A DNA stretch of 64,000 nt from Ursus arctos (lineage: Eukaryota; Chordata; Mammalia; Carnivora; Ursidae). The position numbers and the translations under genes are program-made. The stretch is from NCBI RefSeq assembly GCF_023065955.2, contig NW_026622808.1, positions 39,320,475-39,384,474 on the forward strand, given 5' to 3'. The notes beneath the pieces are model-generated. The model was given only the letters and a program-made list of their open reading frames with translations. It was not told the DNA's origin and did not search any database. Shown one piece after another: positions 28,301 through 37,890 of the stretch (the stretch's first letter is position 1; every line of letters begins with the position of its first letter).

Positions 28301-31300
28301 TTAATTGATCCACAGACACAAGTTACAAGGCTCACAGTGAGTTCTACATGTTTAAAGCTTTATTGGAAGTCTCTTTGTGCATATACACATCTATATCGTT
28401 ATAATAACTCTGATCGTATGTATTGAAATATGCTATTAATTATGATTGGCTAAGTTATAATAAGCCTATGACCATCTCTCCCCAAAAATTTATAATTGAA
28501 CATTCCATGTACTTAAAGAATCAGTGCAATCTGGCATGAAATGTAGTTTTTTAGTATATAATGTGTGCTGCCTAGTTAATGGGATAAACACTAACAGTAG
28601 AAATTAAAAGGTGAACATGATTGAGTTTATTTTATGATTACCTGTGTTGAAATAGGTGGAGGTACGTGCTCTTAATCAATTAATAATATGGACCATTTTG
28701 GTTACTGAATTTGATTTTGTAAACTGTGTAAATGACTAATAAGTTCAATATTCAACAGTGTCTTATTCTGCCTGGTAATCCAAACCAGATAAGACATTTT
28801 TGTTCTTTGATTGCCATTCTGTTAAGAAAAAAACTTGGCTTTAATGTTCTGTTTATAATATTTTTATAACTTAGTACCTGAATTTGTCATGTTGAAGAGT
28901 GCACTTGTATTTGAAAAAATCTCGTGTTTGCTTCTGATGTTTTCTGTGGCAGTTTCCATTACCCAGTGTAGTTTTGTACGCTACACACCAGGAAAATAAG
29001 AGGCTTTTTGGATTTGTTCTTCGGACATCAGGAGGGAGAAGTGAAAGTAATCTGTCATCAGTCTGCTATATATTTGAATCAAACAATGAGGGAGAAAAGG
29101 TACATGACTTTTCAAAATGTGTTTCTGTTATGAAATATATATCCTAGTTGAAGTCCTTAGTAAGATTTCTGGAAAAAAACAAATTTGGCCTAATCCATCT
29201 GAGTTGTTTGACCAAAGCCTATTGGCTCTGAAGATAGCTGAGCTGGTGGGTAGTTTGGGTCTTCTGACTACAGACCAGGTCTTCCCTGGCCATTGGTAAC
29301 TGCTGCAATCTTCTGGGCTCATGAACTTACTCTGGGAATGCAGAGTATTCCCATAATCAGCCTTTCTCAGCTGTTTTCAGCTTAGAGCAACATCAGCCCC
29401 GGCTTGCTTCATTCTTTGCAGACCTTACCATTTCAGTAAGGAATTTGAGATACCAGGAAGGTGAGGTATGTGACAGGTGAGACCCAGCAGCAGAAACTCA
29501 GGGACTCTGAAGAAAATACACAGATGCTTCATTTGGGGGCTGGAACTTTTTTTTTTTTTTTTTTTTTGAGAGCATGAGCAGGGGGAGGGGCAGTGGGAGA
29601 GGGAGAGAATCTCAAGCATACTCTGCACTGAGCAAAGAGCCCAACATGGGACTCAACTCTGAGATCATGACCTGGGCCGAAATCAAGAGTCCGATGCTTA
29701 TCCAAATGAGCCAGGTGCCCTGGGGCTGGAACATTCTTAAATCAGCTTTTACTTGAAGCAGTATATTATAATGTGTTATAAATCTAGTTATATCAGCCAT
29801 TTCGATACTTGAAATTATTACTTCGATGTGAGAAATGCCTGAGTTTTTCCTACTTTTTCCCCCTTTAGATTTGTGATTCTGTTGGTCTGGCAAAACAAAT
29901 AGCTTTGCATGCAGAACTGGTAAGAATTCAAAATACTTAATTATCCAAGAATTTTTTTTTTTTTTTTTTTTAAGATTTTATTTATTTAGAGCTCACAGGC
30001 AAGGAGAGGGGCAGAGGGACAGGGAGAGAATCTCAAGCCGACTACTCACTGAGCACAGAGTTCTGTGCAGGGCTTGATATCATGACCAGAACCGAAATCA
30101 ACAGTTGGATGCTTAACCAACTGAGCCCAAGTGCCCCTCCAAGAATGTTACCTAAAGTAATGTAAGAATTTTCATATTAGCAAGCAAATAAAATGATTTT
30201 GCTGTGCAAGGTTATCAGTGGATACTATTGCTGATACAGCATTTAGAATTTGTGACAGAGAGCCAGCGAGAGAGGGAACACAGCAGGGGGAGTGGGAGAG
30301 GAAGAAGCAGGCTCACAGCAGAGGAGCCCGACGTGGGACTCGATCCCGGCACGCCGGGATCACGCCCTGAGCCGAAGACAGACGCTTTAACGACTGCGCT
30401 ACCCAGGCGCCCCTGCTTGATACAGCATTTAGAATTTGGATAAGGGACTAAGAATATAAATTTTTAGTGTTTTCATATAAATATAAAAAATATGAAAAGG
30501 TTACAAAGGCAATATTAACTGAAAAGTCTAAAATTTAAAATTATTTCATATTTAATTCATTAGTTGTATTCGTCTGTTTTTCAGGATCGTCGGGCATCAG
30601 AAAAACAAAAAGAAATAGAAAGGGTAAAAGAGAAGCAACAGAAAGAACTCAGTAAACAAAAACAAATTGAAAAGGTATGTAGTCCTAGTATCTAGATCTT
30701 CTCTGATGTAATGTTTATGAAATTTCCTTAATTTGGGACTGTGATTTTCAGATTTGAATTTCCAAGTGACAGTCTGTTTCTGCCTCCTCAGCCACTGTAT
30801 AACCAGATGGTTCATAGCACAGCAGAAAAGGAAGAGATCTGTCTTCTGAGAGGATGTTTACATTGTAGTTACTGACATGTAGTTGACTTGCTGCTTAGCA
30901 GACATACCAGAACTTTTATGTTTCCATATTCTAGTGAAGGTTGTTGCTATCAAAGCAGGTCTTTTGAGAGGCCGTGTGTGTGTGTGTATAGACTTAACTG
31001 CCATTGCTGACATCTTTATTAGTCTCCAGGAATGTATATATATTTATATAAATACTTAGTGGTACCAGGAGTGTCAAATCATTGTCCATCCAACAGGATA
31101 ATTTTAAGTTAGGCAAGTTTCAGAGCAAAATCTGGAGAATGCATTAGATAGTGATGCATGAGATTGTAAGACCCAGTTATGGGTTGTGGCATTGGCAGTG
31201 GAAAAGAGAGCTTTGTGGGATACTTTGAGTACAGATCAGCAGGAATTGGAAATGGATTGGACTTATGGACAATGAAGTTGAAGCTTCCTTGCTAGGTTAG

Positions 31301-31812
31301 GCTAAGAGAGGGTGACAACTGATTTAGCAAGATAAGTTGGACAGAGGGGGAAGGGTAGGGATGTGGAGTGATCCATTTTGAGCCTTTTATGGGGTAGATT
31401 GTGAGAGAGAACAATGGTCTGAATGTTGTTGTTGGCCATAAAAATGGAGAAGAGGGCAATGTTAGCTTTTATAGGAGTTCTCCAACAGTGCCAAAATTCA
31501 CTTCGGAGTTGCACTGTTTGTGTGTAGCCTTTGTTTTCGGTAAGTTGCCAGAATTATGCATAAATGTTTATGACAGAAGGATTGAAGTGGCTTAAGTATG
31601 TATTTTAAATGCATAGTTTTGCTTTTGGTTGCAAACAATAGTTTCTTTTCTGTCTTTTCTACTAGGACTTAGAAGAACAAAGTCGCTTGATAGCTGCTTC
31701 CAGTAGACCAAACCAAGCCAGTAGTGAGGGGCAGTTTGTTGTCCTTAGCAGTAGCCAGTCAGAAGAGAGTGATTTGGGAGAAGAAGGAAAGAAAAGAGAG
31801 TCAGAAGCATGA
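972..31812 (+). CDS. APPL1: APPL1, BAR-PH-PTB endosomal adaptor (22 coding exons)
   Basis: Coding exons: 972-1025, 6655-6753, 8232-8291, 9076-9147, 11562-11649, 13086-13127, 13914-13972, 17060-17206, 18054-18136, 18884-19042, 19716-19904, 21552-21594, 22946-23002, 25291-25382, 25756-25938, 27402-27454, 28036-28210, 28300-28336, 28953-29099, 29869-29919, 30585-30674, 31666-31812. All introns read GT-AG and every phase joins. The sum is 2127 nt, so 708 residues plus TGA, against 709 for human APPL1 from memory. The protein starts [18 protein letters not shown] and ends in KKRESEA. The ATG has A at -3. Known family role: cytosolic adaptor on early (APPL) endosomes that binds membranes through its BAR-PH unit, Rab5-GTP, and receptors or AKT through its PTB domain; it transmits adiponectin and insulin signals. 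Human loss-of-function variants are linked to MODY14. The gene appears intact here. Confidence 0.97.
2270..2477 (-). repeat. CanSINE, antisense
   Basis: Begins with a T-run and ttaagatttatttattta, and ends with the inverted tRNA-related head (gagccacccag..gcccc). Flanked by a near-perfect 17-18 nt target duplication starting agctagttcaaa at 2253 and 2478. Confidence 0.93.
2840..3016 (-). repeat. CanSINE, antisense
   Basis: Starts aaagattttacttatttattt and ends gagccacccaggcacccc. Flanking copies of cagtttta(c/t)agt mark a diverged target duplication at 2821 and 3017. Confidence 0.93.
4793..5178 (+). repeat. CanSINE, sense, split by a second CanSINE
   Basis: The head tgggtgcctgggtggctcag at 4793 and the tail caaataaatctttaaa near 5161 belong to one element, flanked by aaaatggtgcag on both sides (4781-4792 and 5179-5190). 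Its tail is interrupted by an antisense CanSINE at 4979-5158. Confidence 0.92.
4979..5158 (-). repeat. CanSINE, antisense, nested in another CanSINE
   Basis: Starts with a T-run and aagatttatttatttattta and ends gccacccaggcgcc. The 9-nt duplication ctcaaataa flanks it (4970-4978 and 5159-5167), so it landed in the A-rich tail of the older element. Confidence 0.92.
6279..6436 (+). repeat. CanSINE, sense
   Basis: Head gggggtgcctggtggctcag, internal aggtcatgatctcagggt, CT-rich end and an A-rich tail (aaataaaaaataaaaa). It is shorter than neighbouring copies and lies about 220 nt upstream of APPL1 exon 2. Confidence 0.9.
6655..18136 (+). CDS. APPL1: APPL1 exons 2-9, BAR domain
   Basis: These eight exons encode roughly residues 19-235, a predominantly helical, charged region with no large insert. 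It includes the stretches [20 protein letters not shown] (exon 2) and [20 protein letters not shown] (exon 8). In the family this forms a four-helix BAR dimer that packs against the PH domain and senses membrane curvature. Exon lengths are 99, 60, 72, 88, 42, 59, 147 and 83 nt. Confidence 0.93.
7413..7627 (+). repeat. CanSINE, sense
   Basis: Head ggggccccctgggtggctc, tail gtaaataaataaaatcttt. Perfect 15-nt target duplication aaaaagttgctgtga at 7398-7412 and 7628-7642. Confidence 0.94.
8698..8990 (+). mobile_element. Tigger-like DNA transposon fragment
   Basis: Contains gggtttgaactgcatgggtc near the left end and ends gagggtcagctg, close to the inverted left end cagtcaacc. This matches my memory of TcMar-Tigger non-autonomous elements (ttgaactgcacgggtccac...gggtcaactg). 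No transposase frame survives. Lies in APPL1 intron 3. Confidence 0.6.
9813..10622 (-). repeat. old L1, antisense, first part
   Basis: Antisense 3' region of an old L1: phrases such as acataacataaaatgtctgc, ttgtgcaaccatcatc and ctttttgagccagactgt are typical of L1 in inverse orientation. The element resumes at about 11096 after a DNA transposon insertion. Confidence 0.8.
10624..11094 (+). mobile_element. MER2-like Tigger element inserted in L1
   Basis: The left end taccccctccccatccacag, internal aaatatcttactgtgctgta and ctcacccttcttgtgatgat, and the right end gggttgggggggtgcggtg match the MER2 family as I remember it, with related inverted ends and a TA at each border. It is non-autonomous with no transposase. 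It splits an antisense L1. Confidence 0.7.
11096..11375 (-). repeat. old L1, antisense, second part
   Basis: Continuation of the antisense L1 after the Tigger insertion, with ttctagatacaagttcttta, attttctccctttctgcagg and tttgatgaagtccaatttat, all common in inverted L1 ORF2/3' sequence. It ends about 190 nt before APPL1 exon 5. Confidence 0.75.
13451..13656 (+). repeat. CanSINE, sense
   Basis: Head gggtgcctgggtggctcagt, tail aataaataataaaataaagt. Duplication aaaatactt at 13442-13450 and 13657-13665. In APPL1 intron 6. Confidence 0.93.
14631..14666 (+). repeat. 18-nt tandem duplication
   Basis: Two exact copies of acagccgctggtaggggc in tandem (14631-14648 and 14649-14666), in a locally GC-rich patch of APPL1 intron 7. 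No function is apparent. Confidence 0.9.
15305..15520 (+). repeat. MIR, sense
   Basis: Reads like the MIR consensus: gagcactggctgtggagtca, then a Cys/His-poor spacer with cacttatttgcttgaggtca, and gatgaaatgggataatacat. Ancient tRNA-derived SINE, no target duplication visible. Confidence 0.75.
15948..16144 (+). repeat. CanSINE, sense
   Basis: Head aggggcacctagatggctca, tail ctcaaacaatcttaaaaaaa followed by an A/C-rich run. Flanked by ctaagaaac at 15939-15947 and 16145-16153. Confidence 0.92.
16218..16255 (+). repeat. (CA)n microsatellite
   Basis: An imperfect then perfect CA repeat (cacgcacgagcacacacaca onward) lying between two CanSINEs in APPL1 intron 7. Confidence 0.9.
16307..16487 (+). 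repeat. CanSINE, sense
   Basis: Head gatgtctgggtgactcagtc, tail ctcaaataaataaaatttta. Diverged 14-nt duplication gagt(a/g)aagg at 16293 and 16488. Only about 160 nt downstream of the previous CanSINE. Confidence 0.92.
18884..23002 (+). CDS. APPL1: APPL1 exons 10-13, end of BAR and PH domain
   Basis: These exons encode about residues 235-384. Exon 10 carries the linker with [20 protein letters not shown]. The PH fold follows, from [20 protein letters not shown] through the conserved tryptophan of [16 protein letters not shown], where exons 12 and 13 join in phase 0 just before the Trp codon. In APPL proteins the BAR and PH domains act as one unit to bind Rab5 and phosphoinositides. Confidence 0.93.
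20165..20400 (+). repeat. MIR, sense
   Basis: Matches MIR through agttagtggaaagagcccta, cttagacaagttacataacc, catgtgaaatggg and gacatgtagtaagtgcaaac. Lies in APPL1 intron 11. The rest of that intron (19905-21551) shows no other feature. Confidence 0.75.
22646..22829 (-). repeat. CanSINE, antisense
   Basis: T-run plus taagattttatttatttgag at the left, gagccacccgggcgcccc at the right, about 115 nt upstream of APPL1 exon 13. Confidence 0.93.
23575..23700 (+). repeat. MER5A-like fragment
   Basis: Resembles MER5A (hAT-Charlie) around acaaatcacctggggatctt and gttaaaatgcaga. The match is from memory and the ends are unclear. The remainder of APPL1 intron 13 (23003-25290) shows AT-rich sequence with no gene. 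Confidence 0.4.
25291..27454 (+). CDS. APPL1: APPL1 exons 14-16, Ser/Pro-rich linker
   Basis: About residues 385-494, a low-complexity Ser/Thr/Pro linker between the PH and PTB domains with [20 protein letters not shown] and the phenylalanine-containing motif [10 protein letters not shown]. The linker is the family's phosphorylation-rich, flexible region. At the exon 14/15 junction the protein reads RPAAQSRPP; human, from memory, has one extra glycine (RPAAGQSRPP), which would account for 708 versus 709 residues. Confidence 0.9.
26320..26511 (+). repeat. CanSINE, sense
   Basis: Head ggtgtctgggtggctcagtc; the body has the 'gggcgtgatcccac' and 'ctatgagcctgcttcttcct' subtype features seen in arctoid genomes. 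Perfect duplication aatctccagg at 26310-26319 and 26512-26521. In APPL1 intron 15. Confidence 0.94.
28036..31812 (+). CDS. APPL1: APPL1 exons 17-22, PTB domain and C-terminal tail
   Basis: About residues 495-708. The PTB/PID domain starts at [20 protein letters not shown] and runs through exon 20 ([11 protein letters not shown]). Exon 21 is a highly charged coiled-coil-like helix ([20 protein letters not shown]). The last exon has a Ser-rich tail, [20 protein letters not shown], ending in SEA. The PTB domain binds receptor tails and signalling partners such as AdipoR1, AKT2, DCC and TrkA in known homologues. Exon 20 (51 nt) lies between two antisense CanSINEs. Confidence 0.93.
29547..29721 (-). 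repeat. CanSINE, antisense, upstream of APPL1 exon 20
   Basis: A pure T-run followed directly by gagagcatgagcagggggag; the usual aagatttattt segment is lost. Perfect duplication ggggctggaac at 29536-29546 and 29722-29732. Ends 147 nt before exon 20. Confidence 0.92.
29953..30138 (-). repeat. CanSINE, antisense, just after APPL1 exon 20 donor
   Basis: T-run and taagattttatttatttaga at the left, gagcccaagtgcccc at the right. Flanked by ccaagaat at 29945-29952 and 30139-30146. The left edge is only 33 nt past the last base of exon 20. Confidence 0.92.
30253..30418 (-). repeat. tailless CanSINE, antisense
   Basis: Starts abruptly at tgacagagagccagcgagag with no T-run and no aagatttattt segment, and ends acccaggcgcccctgctt. 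Perfect 20-nt target duplication gatacagcatttagaatttg at 30233-30252 and 30419-30438. The body is very close to the copy at 4979-5158, suggesting a young element. In APPL1 intron 20. Confidence 0.92.
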
Positions 31813-34800
31813 ACTTATCCTTGCTTTTTGGTTGGTATTTCCCCCCCTTGGAATTTATTGACAGTTTCTGTGGTGAAATGGCACAAGGTAACAACTATGT
31901 TGAAATATCAAGGAGACTAAAGTTTATCTTTGCTTGTTTAACTTCACTTTTTAAAATAAGATTGACCTTGATCACTTAGGTTGGCATTGATTTTTCTTTT
32001 TTCCTTAAAAATAATATACTATGCAGTAACATCAAATTCCACGTGTCAAAGAGAAACCTGTTCATCTCCTTGAAGTAGATTGCTGAGGAATTACACTTGC
32101 TCAAGCCTTTTTTTCCTTCAAAAAGTGAACTTATCTTGTATTGTAATTGGCTCTGACCATAAGAAACCTGTTATCTTCAGCTTCAGGTAGTATGGATATG
32201 CTCCGTCTTCTCATTAGGAACATTTTTGCTGGCAGTGAGGAAGCTTTCAACTGAATCAGTTCAAAACCCTTTATACAGAGAATTCTACAAGTTTGCAAAT
32301 ATTTTAATTATTAAATGTGCAATAGAACTTTTATATAAAATAATTAGAAAAGATTTTAGACTTAAGGTTTCAAATTGTGGCAGGTGGTACTGTGATTTCA
32401 GGGCACTTTCTTAGATTGCTCACATTTCTCTGATGTATTACACCTGATGCCAGTGGGAAAGAAGCTTAAGTGTCTTCAGTTCAAGATTGATACAGCCCGG
32501 GGCATGTAATTCTCACTTTCTTAGTTCTCAGGTTGGGACTTGTATTATTGCTGCAGAGCAGTAATGGTTAAAATAAGATTTTGGAATTTATTAAAAGGGA
32601 TTTTTTTTGTTCAAGTACATTTTAGATTAGGACTTAACATGTAAAGATATTGTTAGAGGATAACTTCGTATTTTCTGCATTGCGTGAAATAATTTTTATT
32701 GAAAATCAAGTGACGTTTCAAAAGAAATTCTATAACAGTTGTTTCCTGCTTAAAGTAAAAATGCCCAGAGTTTAGTTTAGAAGATGTAATCTTTTAAATT
32801 TCAGACTGATATGCACAGTATTTTCATAATTCCATGTTTTGATAAAATACTGATCACCACTTTATATCCACAAAGGCAAATAACTAATATATGAGAATAG
32901 AATTTGCACTAATTATTGTAAATACTTGTACTCTCAAATGAGTAAAAGGTCTAATTCCATGAAAGATTGAAAGGAAATTGAATGTTTGGTTTAACAGTGA
33001 CCAAGGAAGATTTTTAGCTTGGTGCCAAGGTTAAAATGACATTTCTCTACTGCCATGTCAAAACTTGATTTGATTTTTTTTTAACATTGCTGATAGAAAT
33101 TATGTTCCTTTGTTTCACATGTAAAACTATATAGAATCAAGGTAGTTAAATATATTGAATAAAATAGTCATTTAAAATTTTCAAGAGATTAGCCACTTCA
33201 AGACTAATTATATAAGGGAAAAAGCCCTTTGTTCTTTGCTACAGTCTTTCCTTAGTTCTGAGTTAGAGACGGCATCTGTTTTAGCTCTCACAATACCGGG
33301 TGGCTGTTCCACACTGTATGCACACTGGTTTCTGTGGAAGGGGATAATTATGTATAGGATCATGATATTCTTTGTATCCATGTGCCAAATGGGAATAATG
33401 ATTACTTGATAATCATTATTTTGAAGCCCTATGTTACCAAAACCTATAGTAACAAAGTAGAAGTTGATGGAATACTTTTGAAGAAGGCTGATTTCGTGCT
33501 TACTAAGAGGGAATGTTTTCACAGTAGTTGGTCCATCATTCTTTTGGTAGAAGTTGAAATTTCTGTGCTCAGCACTTGATTAGTCATGGTAGGTCCTGCT
33601 CTTAAGACCTTTTTGAGAATTAGTAAGCTCTCTGTTTCATAAAGTCTTTTGTTTATGCTAGTAAGTGGTCACCTCACAGTTCAGATGAAACTGGTCACCG
33701 ACGATGCAGGTGGTGACCTCAGGAGGCAGTGCTACTAGGCTGCTGCTGTGCCTGGTCGCGAGGTGCTCCCCATCACCAGTACTCTGGCTGCCCAAAGGCT
33801 AGAGGCACTGGCCGACTTGGGGATGCTGGACAAACTATAGATCCTTTTAAGTCATGTTTTGATAGGAATTTCGACAACAGCACACCCATTTCCACAGATC
33901 AGACCAAAGAGCATTCCAACACCAAATAGAAGTTGTGTGTGGAATTTTAGATATTTCAACTTTTGGTCCATTGCTATAGAACTATATGAACTATTCCATA
34001 TTGCAGATAGTTAAGCATCAACTTTAAAAAACTCACCTTTTTTGTTTGAAGAAGGCTGCCTGTGGGTTTCTGCATAATGTTAAAGCTGATCTTGGTTTGT
34101 TACCTTTGAAATCCCTTCTGGCTCTTGGATGCTTTGGTGATGATTGAATTAGAATTTGGGATAGCTTTCTCAGATTCAGTCTTACACTTGTTTTAGAAAT
34201 TAACAAAATCGATTCTTTAAAAGAAATAAAGTCTACCTAATTCAGCTATGCACTCTGCTACCTATAGGAACAGTACTTTTCTAACGATGGTAATGAAGTC
34301 AATAGACAGGAAACTAATTACTCCTTCTCCCTTTAAAAATTTTAAAACTTGCTAACAACAGACTGAACAGAGATCCCCAAAGCCAGTCTAGTTTTTGGCA
34401 TTTCTACAATGATTAGTTTGTGTTTAATTTCAAAAGAATTCTGAGGCTCTAGGCGTGGTGAAATTGCTTTTATGCTTGGGAAAAGGGTAGTAGGGTATGC
34501 ACAACATTCTATGTAATATACAGTCTTGTGTGGTAAAGGCATCTGAGTTAAGTTTGTGTAGGAACTCCAATGTTTAAGATTTGAATCTTACTATAAATGC
34601 TGACAGACCCTAAGATCCCATGTATTGCAAAACCTTCTGCTACCTGAATAAAATGAAAATACTAACATTGGTTTTGACAACCTCCTAGCATTCAAATTGT
34701 ACTTTAAATATTCAAACACACTGATTGTAGCAAGCAAGCCTCTCATTTTATTTTAAGCAACCTTGGCTTACTCTTTCATGGATTTTCTTCTTCTGCATCA

Positions 34801-35200
34801 ATAACACAAAGATTTGAAACTGGAACTATACTACACTTTTTAACTAGTCTCTTGTGGCTGTACTCATGTAATTTACTTCAGCTAAAATGAGAACTGGGAT
34901 TAAGTTATAACTAATGTGCAAAACTGCTTTGTATATTTGGTGATTTTGTAATGTTAAGTGAATTGGTTCTTATCTCACTGATACTATTAATCATGCATAT
35001 ATACAATTAAAAATCATGCTACATTTCCCTTTAGAATTGAAGAACTCAACTTTACGTAATGGTGGTATACATGTGGGGTGGAGAGCTTATTTTTTTCATT
35101 TTGTCAAAGTAGGTATTCTCTGACAAGGCTCCAGGATATATGCTGTTAGGAGATTTTTAATGTATAATAAAGTCCATGATTTTTGTATAGTCTTTTTTGT
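31813..35200 (+). other. APPL1: probable APPL1 3' UTR
   Basis: About 3.4 kb after the TGA with no CanSINE or L1, in contrast to the repeat-dense introns and the L1 that begins near 36230. AATAAA motifs occur at 33158-33163, 34225-34230, 34647-34652 and 35166-35171. The sequence is AT-rich apart from a GC-richer patch near 33700-33840. A long 3' UTR fits what I recall of mammalian APPL1 transcripts, but the real end is inferred. Confidence 0.6.
35166..35171 (+). terminator. APPL1: candidate distal poly(A) signal of APPL1
   Basis: A canonical AATAAA followed within about 30 nt by a TG/T-rich tract (tttttgtatagtctttttt), the usual arrangement of a cleavage site with its downstream element. It is the last good signal before the A-run at 35337 and the L1. 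Earlier AATAAA sites could give shorter 3' UTRs. Confidence 0.5.
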
Positions 35201-37086
35201 ATGAAGTATTTGATATATACTCTCTGAATTTTATTTCAAGTAATTCCAAATGATGCTTGTGAAACAAATGGACTTTTTAATATAACATTTAAAATTACAC
35301 ATCTAGCCCCACTGCAATTCCATAACAGCTAAAATGAAAAAAAAAAAAAAAAAAAAAAAGATGTCACTTACCTGGGAAATAATACAAATTCCTCACTAGT
35401 GACTTTTTTCCTTTTAGAAAAACAGACTGCTCAATAATTATCCTGGACATGTTACAGACAATATATACTTGCTATGGTTGGCCCTATTCAAAGAAATAAA
35501 TATAATTTAAAGGGGCAGGTTATTGTATACACCAGCTTAAGTGGGTTGGCCTGTAATTTTAATACTAACATATATTTGGCTCATGTGCTCTTTATATTTT
35601 TTTTCCTATAACACCAAGTTCTTTTCTTCTACTGGGAGTTTCTGTTCTAATTTGTTTTTATAAAATATATATACTTTTAGAAGGTCCAGGAGTAGGTGAA
35701 ACTATAGAATTATATAATTTATCTAAGTGTATGTATATCCTAAATATATTTGTATATTGACATATCTATAATCCACTACTCACTTATAAACGGACACCAC
35801 AATTTGATTAAAAAAATAAAAATTATTCATGCTAGCAAATTTTGCAAGTTTTTAATGTGAAAATTGTATCATAAAAGTAATTTTAAGTCTGTGCTTACTC
35901 AATTAGTCTGTATAGCCATGAATCCCTACATCAGAAAGAAGTCCTATAACTTCAGTTTCCCTAAGATGGACTGTATTATGCTAAAAAAGTATACTAACAG
36001 TAAACATATAAACAACAAGGCTATGTTGACTGGGTCTGTGGTGAAAATGGACCTACATCATCCTGCCTACCACTCTGTTCTTATTGATGTGCCATCTAAA
36101 TGCCACATGAGGTGGCTGAATATATATCTTCTTTGCTCATTTTTTCACATATACAAACCTGTACTTACCCGCAGCGTAGAACATAGAGAAATAAAAAGTT
36201 AACCAACATTGTGTAACTGGTGAGAGAAGTTTATAGCAATACAGGCCTGCCTCAAGAAGCAAGAAAAATCTCAAAAAACCTAACTTTACATCTAAAGGAA
36301 CTAGATAAAGAACAAAGAAAACCCCACACCAGCAGAAGGAAGGAAATAATAAAGATTAGAGCAGAAATAAGTGATTTAGAAACAAAAAATAGAAAAGATC
36401 AATGAAACCAGGAGCTGGTTCATTGAAAAGATCAACAAAATTGATAAACCTCTAGCCAGACTCATAAAAAAATCGAAATAAAGTAGGAATAACACTACAG
36501 AAATATAATTGTAAGAGAGTACTATGAAAAATTATATGCTGACAAATTGGACAACCTAGAATAGATAAATTCTTAGAAGCATAACCTACCAAAACTGAAA
36601 AACTTGAATAGACCAATTACCAGTAAAGAAAATGAATCAGTAATAAACTCCCAATAAACAACAATCCAGGACCAGATGGCTTCAGAGGTAATTCTACCAA
36701 ACTTTTACAGAATTAATACCTACTCTTCTCAAACAAGTCCGAAAAATAGAAGAGGAAGGAAAACTTCCAAATTTGTTCTATGAGGACAGTATCACCCTGA
36801 TAGCAAAATCAGATAAAGACACCACCAAAAAAGTGAACTACGGGCCACTATCTCTGATGAACATAGATGCAGAAATCAAGAAAATACTAGCAAACAGAAT
36901 CCAACAATACATTAAAAGAAACATTCACCACAATCGAGTGGGACTTATTCCCAGGATGCCAGGGTGGTTTGATATTCACAAATCAACATGATACATCACA
37001 TCAATAAGAGGATAAAAACCATTTCATCCTAATAGATGCAGATGTTGACAAAGTACAACATCTATTCATGATAAAAACCCTCAACA

Positions 37087-37277
37087 TGGGGGCTCCTGGG
37101 TGGTGCAGTCGTTAAGTGTCTGCCTTCGGCTCAGGGCGTGATCCCAGCATTCTGGGATCGAGCCCCGCATCAGGCTCCTCCGCTGGGAGCCTGCTTCTCC
37201 CTCTCCCACTCCCCCTGCTTGTGTTCCCTCTCTCGCTGGCTGTCTCTGTCAAATAAATAAAATCTTAAAAAAAAAAG
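37087..37277 (+). repeat. CanSINE, sense, inside L1
   Basis: Head gggggctcctgggtggtgca, tail caaataaataaaatctta. Perfect duplication aaaccctcaaca at 37075-37086 and 37278-37289. Confidence 0.93.
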
Positions 37278-37689
37278 AAACCCTCAACAAAGTATGTCTA
37301 GAGGGAACATACCACAATAAAGGCCACATATAAAACCCCAGTGAACATCATATTCATTGGGGAAAAGCCAAAAGCTTTTCCCCTAAGGTCAGGAACAAGA
37401 CAAAGATGTCCACTCTCCCCACTTACTCAAGATAGTACTGGAAATCCTAGCCACAGTGGTTAGACAACAAAAAGAAAGAAAATGCATCTGAATTGGTAAG
37501 GAAGAAGTAAAACTTTCACTACATGCAGATGACATGATACTGTATATAGAAAGCCCTAAAGACTCCACCAAAAAATTGCTAGAACTGATAAATGAGCTCA
37601 AAGTTGCAGGACACAAAATCAATGTACAGAAATTGGTTGCATTCCTATACACTAATAATGAAGCAGCAGAAAGTGACATTAAAGGCAAA

Positions 37690-37890
37690 CCAAGAAACAG
37701 ACTCTTGAGAACAAACTGATGGTTACCAGAGGGGAGGTGGGTGGGGGGATGGGTTAAATAGATGATGGGGATTAAGGAGGGCACTTGTGATGATCACCAG
37801 GTATGTATGGAAGTGTTGAATCACTATATTGTACACCTGAAACTAATATCACACTATGTTAACTAAGTAGAATTTAAATAAAAACTTAAA
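37690..37890 (+). mobile_element. L1 3' end nested in L1 ORF2
   Basis: ORF2 sequence (cagcagaaagtgacattaaa) stops and L1 3'-end sequence begins (gaacaaactgatggttacca, then gttgaatcactatattgtac and taaataaaaacttaaa). ORF2 then resumes at catttacaattgcaccaaaa. The same 3' motif occurs at the true end of the host L1 (39430-39590). Confidence 0.75.

Noticed and set aside
35337..35359. A-run after the APPL1 3' region, as a processed pseudogene tail
   Set aside because: The upstream sequence is continuous with the APPL1 3' flank, no gene-like copy precedes it, and no target duplication is visible.
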